DNA of 64,000 nucleotides, taken from Tetracentron sinense. Its lineage: Eukaryota > Streptophyta > Magnoliopsida > Trochodendrales > Trochodendraceae. The position numbers and the translations under genes are program-made. Positions 1-11,875 of this stretch are shown here, in pieces (the stretch's first letter is position 1; every line of letters starts with the position of its first letter). Under the pieces are notes generated by a model. It was not told where the DNA came from and did not search any database. It worked only from the letters and a program-made list of their open reading frames with translations. Location of the stretch: NCBI GenBank assembly GCA_015143295.1, contig CM026557.1:30103760-30167759 (forward strand). The letters run 5' to 3'.

Positions 1-594
1 GCTTCACGACACACATGATTGCCACCGAGGCAATGGTGGATAAGGCCTTGTTGGTTGAGACTAACTCGGAGGACATGTCTAAGAAGAGGGAATTGGTGAG
101 AGGCCAATCTAGTAGTTCAGTACCTCCAGAGAGGCAGGCCCGGACTGGCCCTTATCAGTACACATGGCCAGCACCACCACAGTATGCGTGGCCAGTACCA
201 CGGTCGTATATGCCTCAGGCACCACGACCTCAGGCTCTTCTGGCCCCATGACTAGTTGCACCTCAGGTAGCGAGGCATGCTCCACTTCCAACCCCTCCGA
301 CCTACACATATGAGGTCTGTACCTCTTGTGGCCGAATGCACCCGGTAGGAGATTGTCGAAAGGCATCGGGCGGATGTTTTCATTGTGGTCGCCAGGGTCA
401 CATGATCAGGGATTGCCCAATGAGGCATTTACCAAGCCATTCACAAGGGATTAGGCCCCTAGGTCGTCTAGCAGGATCATACCAGGCGTCCTCCCAGCCT
501 ACCCGGTCTACACCTCCACCTCGCCAGGTGAACCAGGGGCGAGTATTTGCCTTGACAGAGGGTGATGCACTTGCATCTGATGATGTGGTGCAAG
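1..594 (+). pseudogene. Element A gag, C-terminal part
   Basis: This is the nucleocapsid end of Gag, the RNA-packaging structural protein. A CCHC zinc knuckle (CFHCGRQGHMIRDC) lies at about 375-416, and the proline/glutamine-rich tail matches D. Relative to D, about 28 codons are missing just after base 35 without loss of frame. A TGA stands at 249-251 where D is open, and the knuckle is read in another frame, so at least one frameshift is present. The last codons before 594 read into the intron donor GTACGC. Confidence 0.85.
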
Positions 595-735
595 GTACGC
601 GTTTAGAGTTATTCTTTTATCCGTGATTGTTCTGCTATGTCTTATTCCTTGTGTACGTATGTGGCGTGCTGCATATCTATCTACCTATATATATGATGGT
701 GATGCATGGATTGACTTAGCTAGTTAAAATTTCAG
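595..735 (+). other. Candidate gag-pol intron, element A
   Basis: The segment runs from GTACGC to TTTCAG (141 bp) and is AT-rich. Removing it joins the Gag end to the protease start by splitting one Gly codon after its first base (phase 1). The same boundary positions occur in C, D and E. If unspliced, Gag ends at the TGA near 624-626. It is inferred from frame and splice-site consensus; no transcript data are available. Confidence 0.7.
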
Positions 736-3003
736 GAACCCTATTAGTCAAAGAATATTTGGCTAAAGTGTTGATTGACACCGGGTCTACTCACTCGTTT
801 GTCTCACCGAGTTTTTCCCAAGACTTTTCTATAGAGGGGTCAATTGGAACCGGAGTTATTCATTTAGACTCCTCTTAGCAAGACGGTATTGGCAGATAGC
901 ATTTTTAGAGGCAGTACAGTCCAAGTAGGAGGCCATGAACTGGCAGTCGATCTAATTGTCCTTGGATTCCAGGACTTCGACGTTATCTTGGGAATGGATT
1001 GGTTAGTAGCGCACCACGGACATGTGGCTTGCTTCGAGAAGATGGTACTCTTCAGGCCGGTGGAAGGGAAGCCATTTCACTTTCGAGGGTTGAGAAGTAA
1101 AGATATCGCCCTTTTTGCGGCATTGAGCCTAGCGAACCCCAAGGCAAAGGACTCTTCAACTATTCCGGTCGTGAGTGAATTCCTGGATGTATTTCCAAAG
1201 GAGTTATCAGGGTTACCTCCAGATAGGGAGATTGAGTTTGTGATTGAGCTTGCACTAGGCACAGTTCCTATTTTCCGGGCTCCGTATAAAATGGCCCCTA
1301 TTGAACTCAAGGAGTTGAAGACTCAGTTGGTGGAATTGCAAGGCCTTGGTTTCATTTGACCAAGTGTCTCACCGTGGGGTGGCCCGGTTTTATTCGTCAA
1401 GAAGAAGGATGGCTCGATGCGGATGTGCATCGATTACAGGCAATTGAACAAGGTCACTATGAAGAATAGGTATCCATTGCTTAGGATTGATGACTTGTTG
1501 GATCAGTTAAAGGGGGCGAGATTTTTCTCTAAGATCGATCTTCGGTTCGGCTACCACCAGTTGAAGATCAAGGTGGAAGATGTCCCCAAAACTGCATTCA
1601 AGACTCGATACAGACACCACGAGTTCTTGGTGATGCCATTTGGTCTCACAAATGCGCCAGTAGCTTTTATGGATCTGATGAACCACGTGTTCCGGCCATA
1701 TCTGGATTGATGCGTGATCGTGTTTGTAGATGAAATTTTGATATATTCCCAGACACAGGAAGATCACGTGCGAGACCTTCGCCTTGGTTTGGAAAGGCTG
1801 AGAGAACACAAGCTGTACGCCAAACTTAGCAAGTATGAGTTTTGGTTGGAAGAGGTGGAATTCCTATGCCACGTTGTTTCTGCAGAAGGTATCTCGGTGG
1901 ATCCAAAGAAAATAGAGGTAGTCATGAGTTGGGCGAGGCCCAAGAGTGTCACAGAGATACGCAGTTTTCTTAGGTTGGTAGGCTATTACAGGGGATTCGT
2001 AGAGGGTTTCTCCAGCCTTGCAGCATCGCTCACTTACCTAACAAGGAAGAACGCCAAATTTTTATGGACTAATAAGTGCGAGATCAGTTTCACGGAGCTG
2101 AAGAAGTGGCTTACCACGGCTCCCGTCCTTATAGTGCCATCTAGACGTGGTGGGTATGAGGTGTATAGTGATGCCTCGCACGTTAGACTTGGGTGTGTCC
2201 TAATGCAACACAAGAAGGTCATTGCCTATGCATCAAGGCAATTGAAGGAGCATGAAAAGAATTACCCCACGCACGACTTGGAGCTTGCTGCAGTCGTGTT
2301 TGCACTCAAGATCTGGCGACACTACCTTTACGGGGTAGATTTCTATGTGTTCACGGATCACAAGTGCCTCAAGTAACTCTTTTCCCAAAAGGAGCTGAAT
2401 CTGAGGCAACGACGTTGGATGGAATTCCTTAAGGACTACGAGTGCACCATTCAATATCACCCGGGCAAAGCAAATGTAGTGGCAGACGCTTTGAGTAGGA
2501 AGCCTCCGGGATTGTTGGCACACATGTTGGTTCAGGAATGGAGACTACTAGAAGATTTGGCAAATCTGGACATCAGTGTGAGTGATTCTGTCCGCAGTCC
2601 TATCTTGGCAAATGTCACGGTTCAGCCGTACATTATAGATTTGATACAAGAATATCAAGCCACTAATACTTACTTATTGCCTTTTCGGGACAAGGAAGTT
2701 GTCAAGGGTAGTGAAGACTTTTCTCTCACTAGCCGGGGTGCTATTACATTCAAGGGAAGACTTTGTGTCCCAGCCAATACGGATCTTCGGAGAGAGATTA
2801 TGAATGAAGCCCACTGATCGAAGTATACTGTGCATCCTGGGGGTACAAAGATGTACTAGAACCTCAAGAGTCACTTTTGGTGGCGGAAAATGAAGAGGGA
2901 TGTTACGGAGTATGTGGCATGGTGCTTGGTGTGCCAACAGGTGAAGGCAGAGCACTTGAGACTGGCGGATCTACTGCAGTCTCTCCCAATTTCGAATGGA
3001 AAT
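736..3003 (+). pseudogene. Element A pol, part 1: protease, RT, RNase H, integrase zinc finger
   Basis: Domains in order are an aspartic protease (active-site DTGS near 777), reverse transcriptase at about 1400-2000, RNase H at about 2110-2400 and the integrase HHCC finger at about 2815-2945, ending at the K insertion. The copy is dead. TGA stands at 1357-1359 where D has CGA. A TGA replaces an Arg codon at 1708-1710, a TAA replaces Tyr at 2374-2376, and a TGA lies at 2815-2817. The second catalytic aspartate of the RT is changed to glutamate (GAT GAA at 1729-1734, against GATGAC in C and D). Several changes look like C-to-T decay of methylated cytosines. Confidence 0.9.
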
Positions 3004-4223
3004 TGTAAATCCCTAAGTAGGTGTTGGAAAATTCCGTGATCATTAGATAGGTCATGTGAGTCGAGTCGGGTTCAACATGTCAGAAGAGAAGAGCTAAAGC
3101 ATAAAGAAGATTGAAGAAAGTGAAGAAAAAGCTCTTACTCTGGATCTAGAAAGGTAATGGACTTAGAGACCCCTACCTAGGTTGGATTTGACTTAGATAA
3201 CTCTAAACATACCTAGGAGGATAGTTTTAGACCTAATAAAGTTGTTTGATCTTAGTTGAATCAAGTAAACTTAAAATGAAGTATGGTTTGAAACAAATTC
3301 TGTCTCAACTGATCGCTCGGTGTTGAGACCGATCGATCGGTGGCCTACCGAGCGATTGGTGGCTATCGACTGGACAAAAAATTTGTATGGGGTATTTTTC
3401 CAGAGATGATTTTCAACCGCTCGATCGGTCATGAGCACCGATCGATCCGTTTTGGACCGAGCGATCGGTAATGTGCACCGATCGATCGGTCCCCGTAAAA
3501 AGAATTTTTATTTTTCTGGATTCTTTTTTTAAACCCTATATAAACAAATTTTTGGAGACCTAATTCGTATCTTTGTTTATTTTTGAAAGAGTAGAGGTCT
3601 GAGAAACTCCTCTAGGGTTTTTCCTATTGTTCTTATTAGATCTTTGTTGATCCCTCCTCTTTCTTTGATCCTAGAGAATGCAAGTATAGATCTAAACCTT
3701 TGATCTTGCATTGTGTGATCTCAGATCTATATGAGATCCCTCTAGGGTTTGAAACTTCAAAAATTGATTCACAACCCTACACCTTGTGTGTGTGTCCGGT
3801 GTTTGATCCGGAGCCTTCGTGGAAGGAGATCGATCGTGTGTGATCGTGGTTTTGAAGTAGCTTGAGAAGATTTGGTCGGTGTGGAACCGAAGCTGCTACG
3901 GTGGAGATCGAACCTGCTGGTTCGTGGAAATCAAGAGTAAGAGTCTATACCTAGGAACGTCGTTTCTGTTTTGGTAAGGTCTTGTCTTGTACTTAAAATC
4001 TTTTCATAGTGAAGTTTATTGCTGGACGAGGTCCCGTGGTTTTTTCCCGTTAGGGTTTTCCACGTAAAAATCTTCTGTGTTTGATTTGTGTGGATTGTCT
4101 GAGTGAATTGTTCATTGATTTCTAAACATATTAATTGAAAAATTAAAATTGGTTAGAAATTATTAGATAGACCTATTCACCCCTCCTCTAGGTCTTAGAG
4201 ATCATTGATCTGGATAAATTTCA
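3004..4223 (+). mobile_element. K: solo LTR, Ty1/copia (SIRE-like) type
   Basis: A 1220-bp TG...CA segment is flanked by GAAAT at 2999-3003 and 4224-4228 and sits inside the integrase of A. A TATA box (TATATAAA, 3537-3544) gives the + orientation. The 3' end (TATTCACCCCTCCTCTAGG at about 4170-4188) resembles the U5 end known from SIRE-type copia elements; that assignment is by memory of the family and moderate. Bases 3309-3505 hold an array of GATCGATC palindromes and spacer also found in Tekay LTRs S1, C and I. There is no coding capacity. Confidence 0.75.
3309..3505 (+). repeat. Palindrome array upstream of the K TATA box
   Basis: About eight near copies of ACCGATCGATCGGT or the half-changed form ACCGAGCGATCGGT stand in both orientations. 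They surround a non-repetitive spacer (CTATCGACTGG, then TTTTCCAGAGA). The array ends about 30 bp before the TATA box, where a promoter-proximal element would be expected. Confidence 0.8.
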
Positions 4224-4379
4224 GAAATGGGAGCACATCTCCATGAACTTCATTGTTGGCTTGCCAAAGACGGCAAGCAACTTAGATGCGATCTAGGTTG
4301 TAGTGGATCGGTTAACAAAGTCCGCACACTTCTTACCTTACCGGACCACTTTCAACTTGAGCCAGTTGGCTGCACTGTA
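4224..4379 (+). pseudogene. Element A integrase core, fragment between K and B
   Basis: This continues pol after K; the first five bases are the second TSD copy. It aligns to the start of the integrase catalytic core in D (from about 42222), including the segment around the first catalytic Asp and the conserved stretch [17 protein letters not shown], and stops at the B insertion. The frame is continued at 17671. Confidence 0.85.
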
Positions 4380-4929
4380 TGTGACGCCCCAAACCCGCGC
4401 CTGGGAAATCAAGTTCCAAGATGCGTGCTCGTTCATCATAACCACGCATGCGGAAGACTTTACCCACGAAAATATGGGGATTTTTCAACTTTTCTGATGA
4501 GCTTACATAAGCAGTAACAACCGGTCATCACAATAACCCATCATAAGCATATACGTTACCTCACTGGCTACAATAGTCGTTACTTTTAGCGCCACAACTG
4601 TGCCGGTACACTTTCAGAATCCATCAAGTATAACTCCTTGCCAATCGGCAACTGCTTCCAAATCTAAAGACATGAAATGAGAGGAGTGAGCTTTAAAGCC
4701 CAGAAAAATCCATAATTCATCTAGGCTATTTTCCACTTAGTAACAATCATCATCATCAATAACGATATAGTGTTGCAATACAATTCTCATATTAGAATGA
4801 TATATAATCTCGTAATCCGTGACCCAAGGTCACTTAGGGCTGTTTTACCCTATTTCGAGGTTCCCAACCTCAATTTCCAAGTTCATCCAATCATCGTCTA
4901 CACCACTAGGTTACCATCCCAGACAACTA

Positions 4930-5200
4930 CTCACACTCTCTCTTTGAGTCCACAGACTCAATCAATTGGCCTTCTCCCGTATTCAACCTGAGTCTGTAGA
5001 CTCAATATCCAAGTTAGAGTTCGTAGACTCGCTATCCATTTCCAAATCCATTAACATTAATTTTGTAACCATGGCGTCCCATACCCCCATGATAACTATT
5101 GAGATTAACCAGGCTAACACCCAATAAAATCAAACTTTGAGTCCTTAGACTTCGTACAACATTGAGTCCATAGACTCCGTACAACCTTGAGTCCATAGAC
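4930..5200. repeat. Small GAGTC hairpins in B 3' LTR
   Basis: Repeats of the type TGAGTCxxTAGACTCA recur (about 4945, 4990, 5133, 5163, 5190), with several arm variants. The same set is at about 14945-15185 in the other LTR. Each is a 5-7 bp stem with a 3-4 nt loop. Confidence 0.65.
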
Positions 5201-5219
5201 TCAATACATAATCCAAGCC

Positions 5220-5460
5220 TTTACCTACTGGAACCAACAAAATCGTCTGATCTCAGCCACGGTGAGGAACTCTAGCCTCAATGCATCTCTATCAGACAAC
5301 ACAACCATCTAACTAAGCCACGGTGGGGACTTCTATCCTCACGGCATATCTATCAGATAACACAACCATCTGACTCAGCAACGGTACGGACGACATATCT
5401 ATCAGAAGCATCACAACCTACTGACTTAGCCTCGGTACGTCATATCTATCAGATAACACA
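5220..5460. repeat. Tandem array in B 3' LTR, first part
   Basis: Units of about 46-50 bp are built from ATCTGACTCAGCC, then GGTACGG or GGTGAGGA, then CATATCTATCAGAT. The ends ATCTGA and TCAGAT are inverted. S1 is inserted inside the array and it resumes at 8132. Confidence 0.75.
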
Positions 5461-5669
5461 TGTAACACCCCGAACTTTTTTATACTTGATGAATAGCATT
5501 TTCGTAGCCCATTGGAATTTCAAGTAGTTTAACTAATAAATAAGGGAGAAATTGGAAATTCTGAAATGTTAGGAATGTTTGCTTTTGAAAGACGAATCCA
5601 ACGCAAGTTGAATCGTCAAAATCCGACGAACGAGCCAAAAGATATGGCCAAAACAGTTGAACCTACAGA

Positions 5670-5840
5670 GCACCGATCGCTCGGTCCAATGTAGCGATCG
5701 ATCGGTCCAAAACTGATCGATCGGTAGCTATCGACTGGTTAACTTTTTTGTATGGAAAATTTTTCCAGAGAGCTTGTTTTTGACGGGTCACTCGATCAAG
5801 AACACCGATCGATCGATCATAACCACCGATCGCTCGGTCT
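5670..5840 (+). repeat. GATCGATC palindrome array in S1 U3
   Basis: CCGATCGCTCGG and GATCGATCGGT forms repeat on both sides of a unique spacer. The left border is GATATGGCCAAAACAG (5641-5656) and the right border is CGTGTTTTTGCAGAAATTTC (from 5842). The TATA box follows about 60 bp later. Confidence 0.8.
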
Positions 5841-6966
5841 TCGTGTTTTTGCAGAAATTTCATTAAGGGCTTTTTTGTCTTTTGGGCATTTCCACCTTAC
5901 CTATAAAGGCTTGCTCGAGCCTAAGGGTTTCATAAACCCTTAGGGCAGCATTTTGGGAGAGAGTAGAGGAGAGGAAGAGGGGTTTTCTCCTAGGGTTGCA
6001 TCTTGAGAGAAATCAAGGCTTTTGGAACCCTAGATCATCCATAGAAGCTTGGATTTCGAGAATCTAACCTCAAGCTCATGTGGGATTCCTTCTCCAAGCT
6101 AGGGAAGCGATCCTATGACATTTTGCAAGGGCTTTCTTCCCCAAATCAAGCCTTCTTCAAGCAAGGGTTCTTCCCTACCAATTGGGGTTCTATTTTCAAG
6201 GTTTCTTCAAGGTCAACCCTTGATTTCAAGGTTAATACACCCTACTAACTTCCTTAGTAATAACCTTGATTTCTTCCTCAATTATGTTGAGTTGTACGTT
6301 GTTTGTCCCTTTTATTGAGTTATGATGAAATCCCTATAATAAACAAGATAAACGAATAAAGGTGTGGGAATGTGCGAATGGATGGTAGATTGTGGCGAAT
6401 GGATGCCGTGTGGAGTGATGTATGTAGTGTGATGGATAAAGGTGGAAGGGCATTTTCAAACATAACGAATACACCCTTGTGTTTGTTGAAAAATATGCAC
6501 TAAGAAACTTAAATCAAAAGACTATAAATGTGATGTTTACCAAGTGTTTGATAGCATGCTTAAATGTGAACTGGAATTATGAAAGCATGAATTGAGTTAT
6601 TTTTCTAAATGCCTACCTTGATCTAATGACTGTACATGCTATCTATCTTCCCATTGGATTATATTAAGAATTGAAATGCTACGCTCATGTGATCCTCGTA
6701 CTCAAGTATGTCACCATGCCTACTACAATTGCTACACACACGCACGCATGCTTGCATGAACTGGGTTTTCCCGGGTATTGATACATGATAAATGAAACAA
6801 GAAATAAGCATATGTTAAGGAGGTTGGTAGCCCAGGGATGTGTGGGTGCTAGCCTCTGGCTCATAAGTTAAACTAACATGAATGTCAAGGGTAGGGCATA
6901 TCCATAGGATATGTCATACCTGGCTCACAAGAAAACATGACAAGCAAGAATCACGAAGCATGGAAG

Positions 6967-7397
6967 GATATTAGTGTACGAAGATCAGGTACGGGCACTA
7001 ACATCTGTTCCCAAACAAGTATCAGAGGATGCTGGTATACTAAGATCAGGTACGGGTATAGCATCTATCTCCAAGTAAAATAACAAGCATGAAAGGGTAC
7101 TAGTGTACTAAGACCAGGTACGGGCACTAGTATCTGTTTCGAAGACAAGAATAATATGAAAGTATGCTAGTGTACTAAGACCAGGTACGAGTACTAGCAT
7201 ATATTTCCAAGGCAAGCACGAAAGGGTGTTAATGTACTAAGACCAGGTACGGGCATTAACACATGTTTCCAACAAGTATGAGAGGATACTAGTATACTAA
7301 GACCAGGTACGGGTACTAGTATCTGTCTCCAAGCAAGAATCAAGAAATAATAGAAGGGTGATAATGTACTAAAACCAGGTACGGGCATTATCATCTG
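6967..7397 (+). repeat. Seven-unit hairpin array with covarying arms (S1 leader)
   Basis: Each unit is arm, TACTAAGACCAGGTACGGG-like loop, reverse-complement arm. The loop is nearly constant while the arms differ. Perfect pairs are TACTAGTG/CACTAGTA (7098-7105, 7125-7132), TATGCTAGT/ACTAGCATA (7163-7171, 7193-7201), TGTTAATG/CATTAACA (7227-7234, 7254-7261), GATACTAGTA/TACTAGTATC (7285-7294, 7314-7323) and TGATAATG/CATTATCA (7359-7366, 7386-7393). The first two units (from 6967 and 7029) pair imperfectly. The array lies about 1 kb downstream of the TATA box, so it would be in the RNA leader. Confidence 0.85.
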
Positions 7398-8131
7398 TTC
7401 CCAGACAAACACGAAAATTCACAAGCAAGTAGACAAGAAAACACGCATGATACTCACGAGACATATAAGGAACCCACAAGAAGCATGAAATGTCCAATGT
7501 AAATTAAATGAATCATAAAGAAGGGAAATATGGTTTAGTTAAAGCATGAACCTGAGGTGTGAGTTTAAATATGATGTTCAAGATTATATTTATTATTTGT
7601 TATTGCTTCCGCACTCTGATTTTTGAAATGAAATGATGAACTGTATGATGTATGTTATTTTATTGTTACTGCTATTGTTAGTTAGTAGCTTGTACCTGCT
7701 AAGTATTCCATGCTCAGTCGTACTTTTATGTCGGCAGGTACATTACGTGATATGTAGACTTTTGTCACTTGGATCGAGGTAGCTCAGGGTGAGCGGGAGG
7801 TTATTCAGATGCTTACCTAGATATTAGGAGGCTTGGCATATGGCCAATGGTTGCGATGAGTGAGAGAGAGACATGTATTTTGGGTCCTTTTTTCCTTGGG
7901 GATTTTTATGTAGGCTTGAGTTGGTAATTCAGGCCTTGGATTCTGTTGTACTTATTGTATTTTTAGTAAGTCGTTAGTTTATGTAACACTTGGAATTACA
8001 TTTATTCATTAAAGAAAATTTTGTTCACTATTTTTGCAAGCCTTGTATACTCTTTGCAGGTTAGTTTTAGTACAGGTCACGTAACCAAAGTATCCTAACT
8101 CCTAGGGGGTATTTTGGGGCGCGACAACACA

Positions 8132-8430
8132 ACTATCTGACTCAGCCACAGTACGGACGACATATCTATTAGAGGCATCACAACCTACTGACTCAGCCTC
8201 AGTACGGCATATCTATCAGATAAAACAACCATCTGACTCAGCCACAGTACGGATGTCATATTTATCAGAGGCATCACAACCTACTGACTCAGCCTCGGTA
8301 CGGCATATCTATCAGATAACATAACCATCTGACTCAGCCACGGTACAGACGGCATATCCATTAGAGGCAACACAACCTACTGACTTAGCCTTGGTATGGC
8401 ATATCTATCTGATAACACAACAATCTATTC
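8132..8430. repeat. Tandem array in B 3' LTR, second part
   Basis: This continues the 5220-5460 array after S1. Units alternate between a form with a CAGCCAC step and one with a CAGCCTC step, and end in CATATCTATCAGA. Confidence 0.75.
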
Positions 8431-9977
8431 TCCCCTGACCTAGTTAAAGAGGATCTATGGATACCAAATCCACTTACTCCCGACTATCAGTCACTGAGGA
8501 TTATACTTTAACCCTGGTTAGGTTTTCTAACCACAGGTTAACCTGAGTTAATCCAAGTCTCGCTTGGTTAACTGAAATACTCAGGCCTCGCACCCGTGAA
8601 CCAAATCTGGTTACAGACCGTCCTATTAGGGAACGCTTCCAGGCTAATGGATGTGTCCATAGCCTTATACGACCTGCAAAACAACTTTTCGACACCCCAG
8701 GGTGACAATACAATTTACCCGTTACCCGATCTGGGCTCCCTGAAGGTCCACATAAAATCACAACATCACATAGGGGTCTCTGCCCCTTTTTCCATCCATG
8801 CCTTTTACACGGTGAGTCTAAATCTGGGGTTTTGAGACCCAAGACCGAGGACTACACCCCTCTACTCATTTTTCACACACAACTATCTTCCCATAACACA
8901 TCCGCGGGGTCTTAGACCCTTTTTCCATCAACGCACATACATTCCACATAAAGAATATAGCAAATAACAGGGAAAAGAGAAGAGATGGAAGGGGTTTTTA
9001 CTTGGTTCACGCTTTTCGAGGCAATTAGTACAAAAAGGGCACCGCTAATGCGTCTGGGAGGGCGATCAACCTCAAGGTAGAGCGCATGCAACTTTCTCTC
9101 TCTACCTTTTTCTCTCTCTCTACACTCTAAACGAGACGTCGAAAAACCCCAAGGTGACCTCCCTTTTCCTTTCTCTCTCTAGATTGGAGTTGGGGCAGCA
9201 CTTCGGTGCTATGTAAACTTTGTGAGAAATGATGGGGGTTGCCCCCTTTATATAGGCAAGGATATGGGGTAAGATCATGTACAAAGCACATGACCAAAAT
9301 GGTGTGTCGTTGACTGATTTGACTAGGTTTGACCAATTTGATCGGTTTGACCGGAGTGTCCCACTTTTTCACGCATATGCCCTCCAAAACCCTTTTATAT
9401 GATACCCGTAGTGATGAAACTTCAGGTGACCGAACTGGGGACAGTCAAACACCTACTGTAATAATTTTGGGGAAAAATATTTAGTTTTGACAGCTGCACT
9501 TTAGTTCAGAAGAAAACTGTAAAACACACTAATTTTCTGATTTCGAACACAAAACAGGTCGCCGTTTCTTCGTCTGAGATAACTAACTGCTGAGACGATA
9601 GACATTAGTCCCCACAATTGACCGACATGCATTAGTACCAGCCACACAGATTTCTATTAGGATCTCCAACAGATATTGGGTCCCACTTAATTTCTGGAAA
9701 TCTAGAAGTTTCCCATTTTTCTCAATTTTATCACACATAATGGCCCCGCGGTCCCGCGAAATTATACCTGACGGAACCGATACGATAAGGGTGTGTCCCG
9801 ATAGTCGACCGGCACACTGTGTGTGATTTTTACGAAAAGATACTGAGATTTCCTTGGTGCACTTCAATCCTGAGCAAAACCCACTTTTTATTAATTTAAC
9901 AAACACTCAAGTATTTAACCCCAGTTAAGGACCAATAAACGCATAATTTTATTATTTAAAATTCTGGGGTGTTACAA

Positions 9978-9989
9978 TCTCCCCTCCTT
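9978..9989 (-). promoter_or_regulatory. Element B polypurine tract
   Basis: On the minus strand AAGGAGGGGAGA lies directly before the 3' LTR start at 9976. This is the expected primer for plus-strand DNA synthesis and confirms the orientation. Confidence 0.8.
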
Positions 9990-10222
9990 ATAAAAATTTG
10001 GCCCTCGAAATTTGATCAACTTATATCTCCCAATAGTAGAGGGTACCCATTTTAGTATTCTCATGTAAACTATTAATATCTTCGGGTTTTCGAATTTCTC
10101 AAGAATTAAAATAGCCAAAATATTTATATTATAAAATCGTTCCATACTTATCACAAAATGCATACTCCAAAACACACTAAGACAAAAGAGTAAGCATGTC
10201 TATTATGGTAGGACGCAGAAGT

Positions 10223-11158
10223 CTAAAGTTTCTCTTCAATGATGTCATCGTCGAGTTGGCCTTCTGCTTGTGTCATGGCAAAAACACGACCCTTTCCTCC
10301 ACTACCCGATTGCTGTCCCAAGGTTGGGCAATATTTCTTGATGTGGACTGGCTTGCCACACTGGTAGCAAACTCCGACCTTACAATCTTCCGTCCGATGG
10401 AACCGACCACAATGTTCACAATTTCGCTGCTTGCCTCTTCTGAAATAGCATTTTTATCGAAGTCTCCAAATTTCCTCTTGTTGTCCCTATCTCTCACTTC
10501 TTTATTTTCCCCTGACTTTTCTATTGGACCATTTCCTTTGCCAACACTTGCTTTGGCCATTTCTTCATGTACTCTCTCTACCCTAAGTGCTCTATCTAGA
10601 AGTTCAGAAAACAATGTAAATCTTTGAGCTACTAACTTCCCTTTTATAGCAGGTCGTAATCCTTCTTCAAACTTTTCCACTCTCCATATTTTGTCCTCTA
10701 CTAACTTGGTAGCAAACCTAGAGAGTTGGTTGAACCTCTGCTCGTACTCACTGACGGTCATGTTCCCCTGGGTCAGCTGTAGAAATTTCATTTCTTTCTT
10801 CTTCTTCATGGACGCAGAGAAATATCGTTCATAAAACAACTCTGTGAACTTTGCCCAACTCATGGGCTTTTGATCCTCTGGGACTGTTCTCTCAATTGTC
10901 GTCCACCAATGTTCTGCCTCGCCCTCAAGCATGAAAATGGCGAACTTTGGCTTGGTGTCCTCCGGACAAGACATAGCCCGAAATATTTTCTCTAAGCCCC
11001 TGATCCAGTTCTCTGCTTTTAATGGATCTGTTGTACCCATAAAGGTTGATGGTCCCATTCCTATTTTGAGTTTGTTGCTGCTGTATCAGATTAGCCAAGG
11101 CAGCAATAGCCTCATAGGCTCCAGCCAATGTACCCTCAGGTGCTCGTCGAGGTGGCAT
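10223..11158 (-). pseudogene. Element B gag
   Basis: This is the Gag of a Ty3/gypsy element, the only protein of B. From ATG 11158 the order is an N-terminal segment (MPPRRAPEG), a retrotransposon-gag domain (motif HWW near 10900, then YYF-like and QG-MTVSEYE segments), and a C-terminal zinc region with spaced Cys/His over about 10425-10330. The body is open from 11058 to 10273. However, the start and the zinc region lie in the same second frame, so two compensating frameshifts (near 11050 and near 10435) break this copy. The likely stop is TAG at 10223-10225. Its sequence is only distantly like the Tekay Gags in C and D, so B belongs to another lineage. Confidence 0.8.
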
Positions 11159-11424
11159 CGTTCTTCCTATCAAGAAAACAACAATGCTTTACTATTTCGC
11201 AATAGGGATATTCAAAATTCTATTTCATCAAAAGATCGTCCACAATATATCACCTAGCTATCCTGATCCTCTACCAGTCTAATTAGACAATCTCTTACAC
11301 TCTTCTGGAGATGATCTATCCCTCTAGCGTTCACTCTTATCGTATACACAAGGTTTCAAATTGTCATTTGATTCAAAACCAATAGTGTATCGATTACGAT
11401 TTGTTATGATGGTTATTGCTTTCA

Positions 11425-11436
11425 GCTCTGATACCA
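11425..11436 (-). promoter_or_regulatory. Element B primer binding site (tRNA-iMet)
   Basis: The minus strand reads TGGTATCAGAGC two bases inside the 5' LTR end at 11439. This matches the initiator tRNA-Met 3' end used by many plant Ty3/gypsy elements. Confidence 0.9.
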
Positions 11437-11875
11437 ACTATGACGCCCCGAACCCGCGCCTGGGAAATCAAGTTCCAAGATACGTGCTCGTTCGTCATAA
11501 CCATGCATGCGGAAGACTTTACCCGTGAAAATGCGGGAATTTTTCAACTTTTCTGATGAGTTTACATAAGCAGTAACAACCGGTCATCACAATAACCCAT
11601 CATAAGCAAACACGTTACCTCACTGGCTACAATAGCCATTACTTTTGGTGCCACAACTGCTCCGGTACTGTAGCACCCCGGACTTTTCATCCTTAATGAA
11701 TAGCACCTTCGTAGCTAATTGGCCGTTTTTGTAGTCTAATTAATAAATAAGGAAGAAATTGGAAATTCTGAAATGTCAAAAATGTTCCTTTTCGAAGTAC
11801 GAACCCAACGCAAGTTGAATCGTCAAAATCGGACGAAAGAGTCAAAAGATATGGCCAAAACAGTCTGGACCTGCA

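Larger units (their letters stand above)
5461..8126 (+). mobile_element. S1: Tekay-type solo LTR (2666 bp)
   Basis: It runs from TGTAACACCCC to GCGACA, flanked by ACACA at 5456-5460 and 8127-8131. Both ends match the Tekay LTRs of A, C and D. A TATA box (TATAAAG, 5902-5908) sets the orientation. Upstream is the palindrome array (5670-5840); downstream in the leader are one long-repeat unit (about 6818-6867), the covarying hairpin array (6967-7397) and the conserved hairpin GCTAAG...CTCAG (about 7697-7717). The small acidic frame seen in other LTRs is lost here: its ATG is followed by only eight sense codons. A solo LTR arises by recombination between the two LTRs of a full element. Confidence 0.92.
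4380..9976 (-). repeat. Element B 3' LTR (interrupted by S1)
   Basis: Read on the minus strand it starts TGTAACACC at 9976 and ends at 4380. S1 occupies 5461-8126. The rest aligns along its length to 11439-17665. It holds hairpins of the form GAGTCC-RTA-GACTC (about 4930-5200) and an array of about 46-50 bp units (5220-5460 continuing at 8132-8430). Pyrimidine-rich stretches at 9100-9180 would be GA-rich in the element's own sense. Confidence 0.85.

Noticed and set aside
5663..5863. Peptide-like frames rich in DRSI/DRSV (also at 23349, 34854 and others)
   Set aside because: Translations of the GATCGATC palindrome arrays; no start context or conservation as protein.
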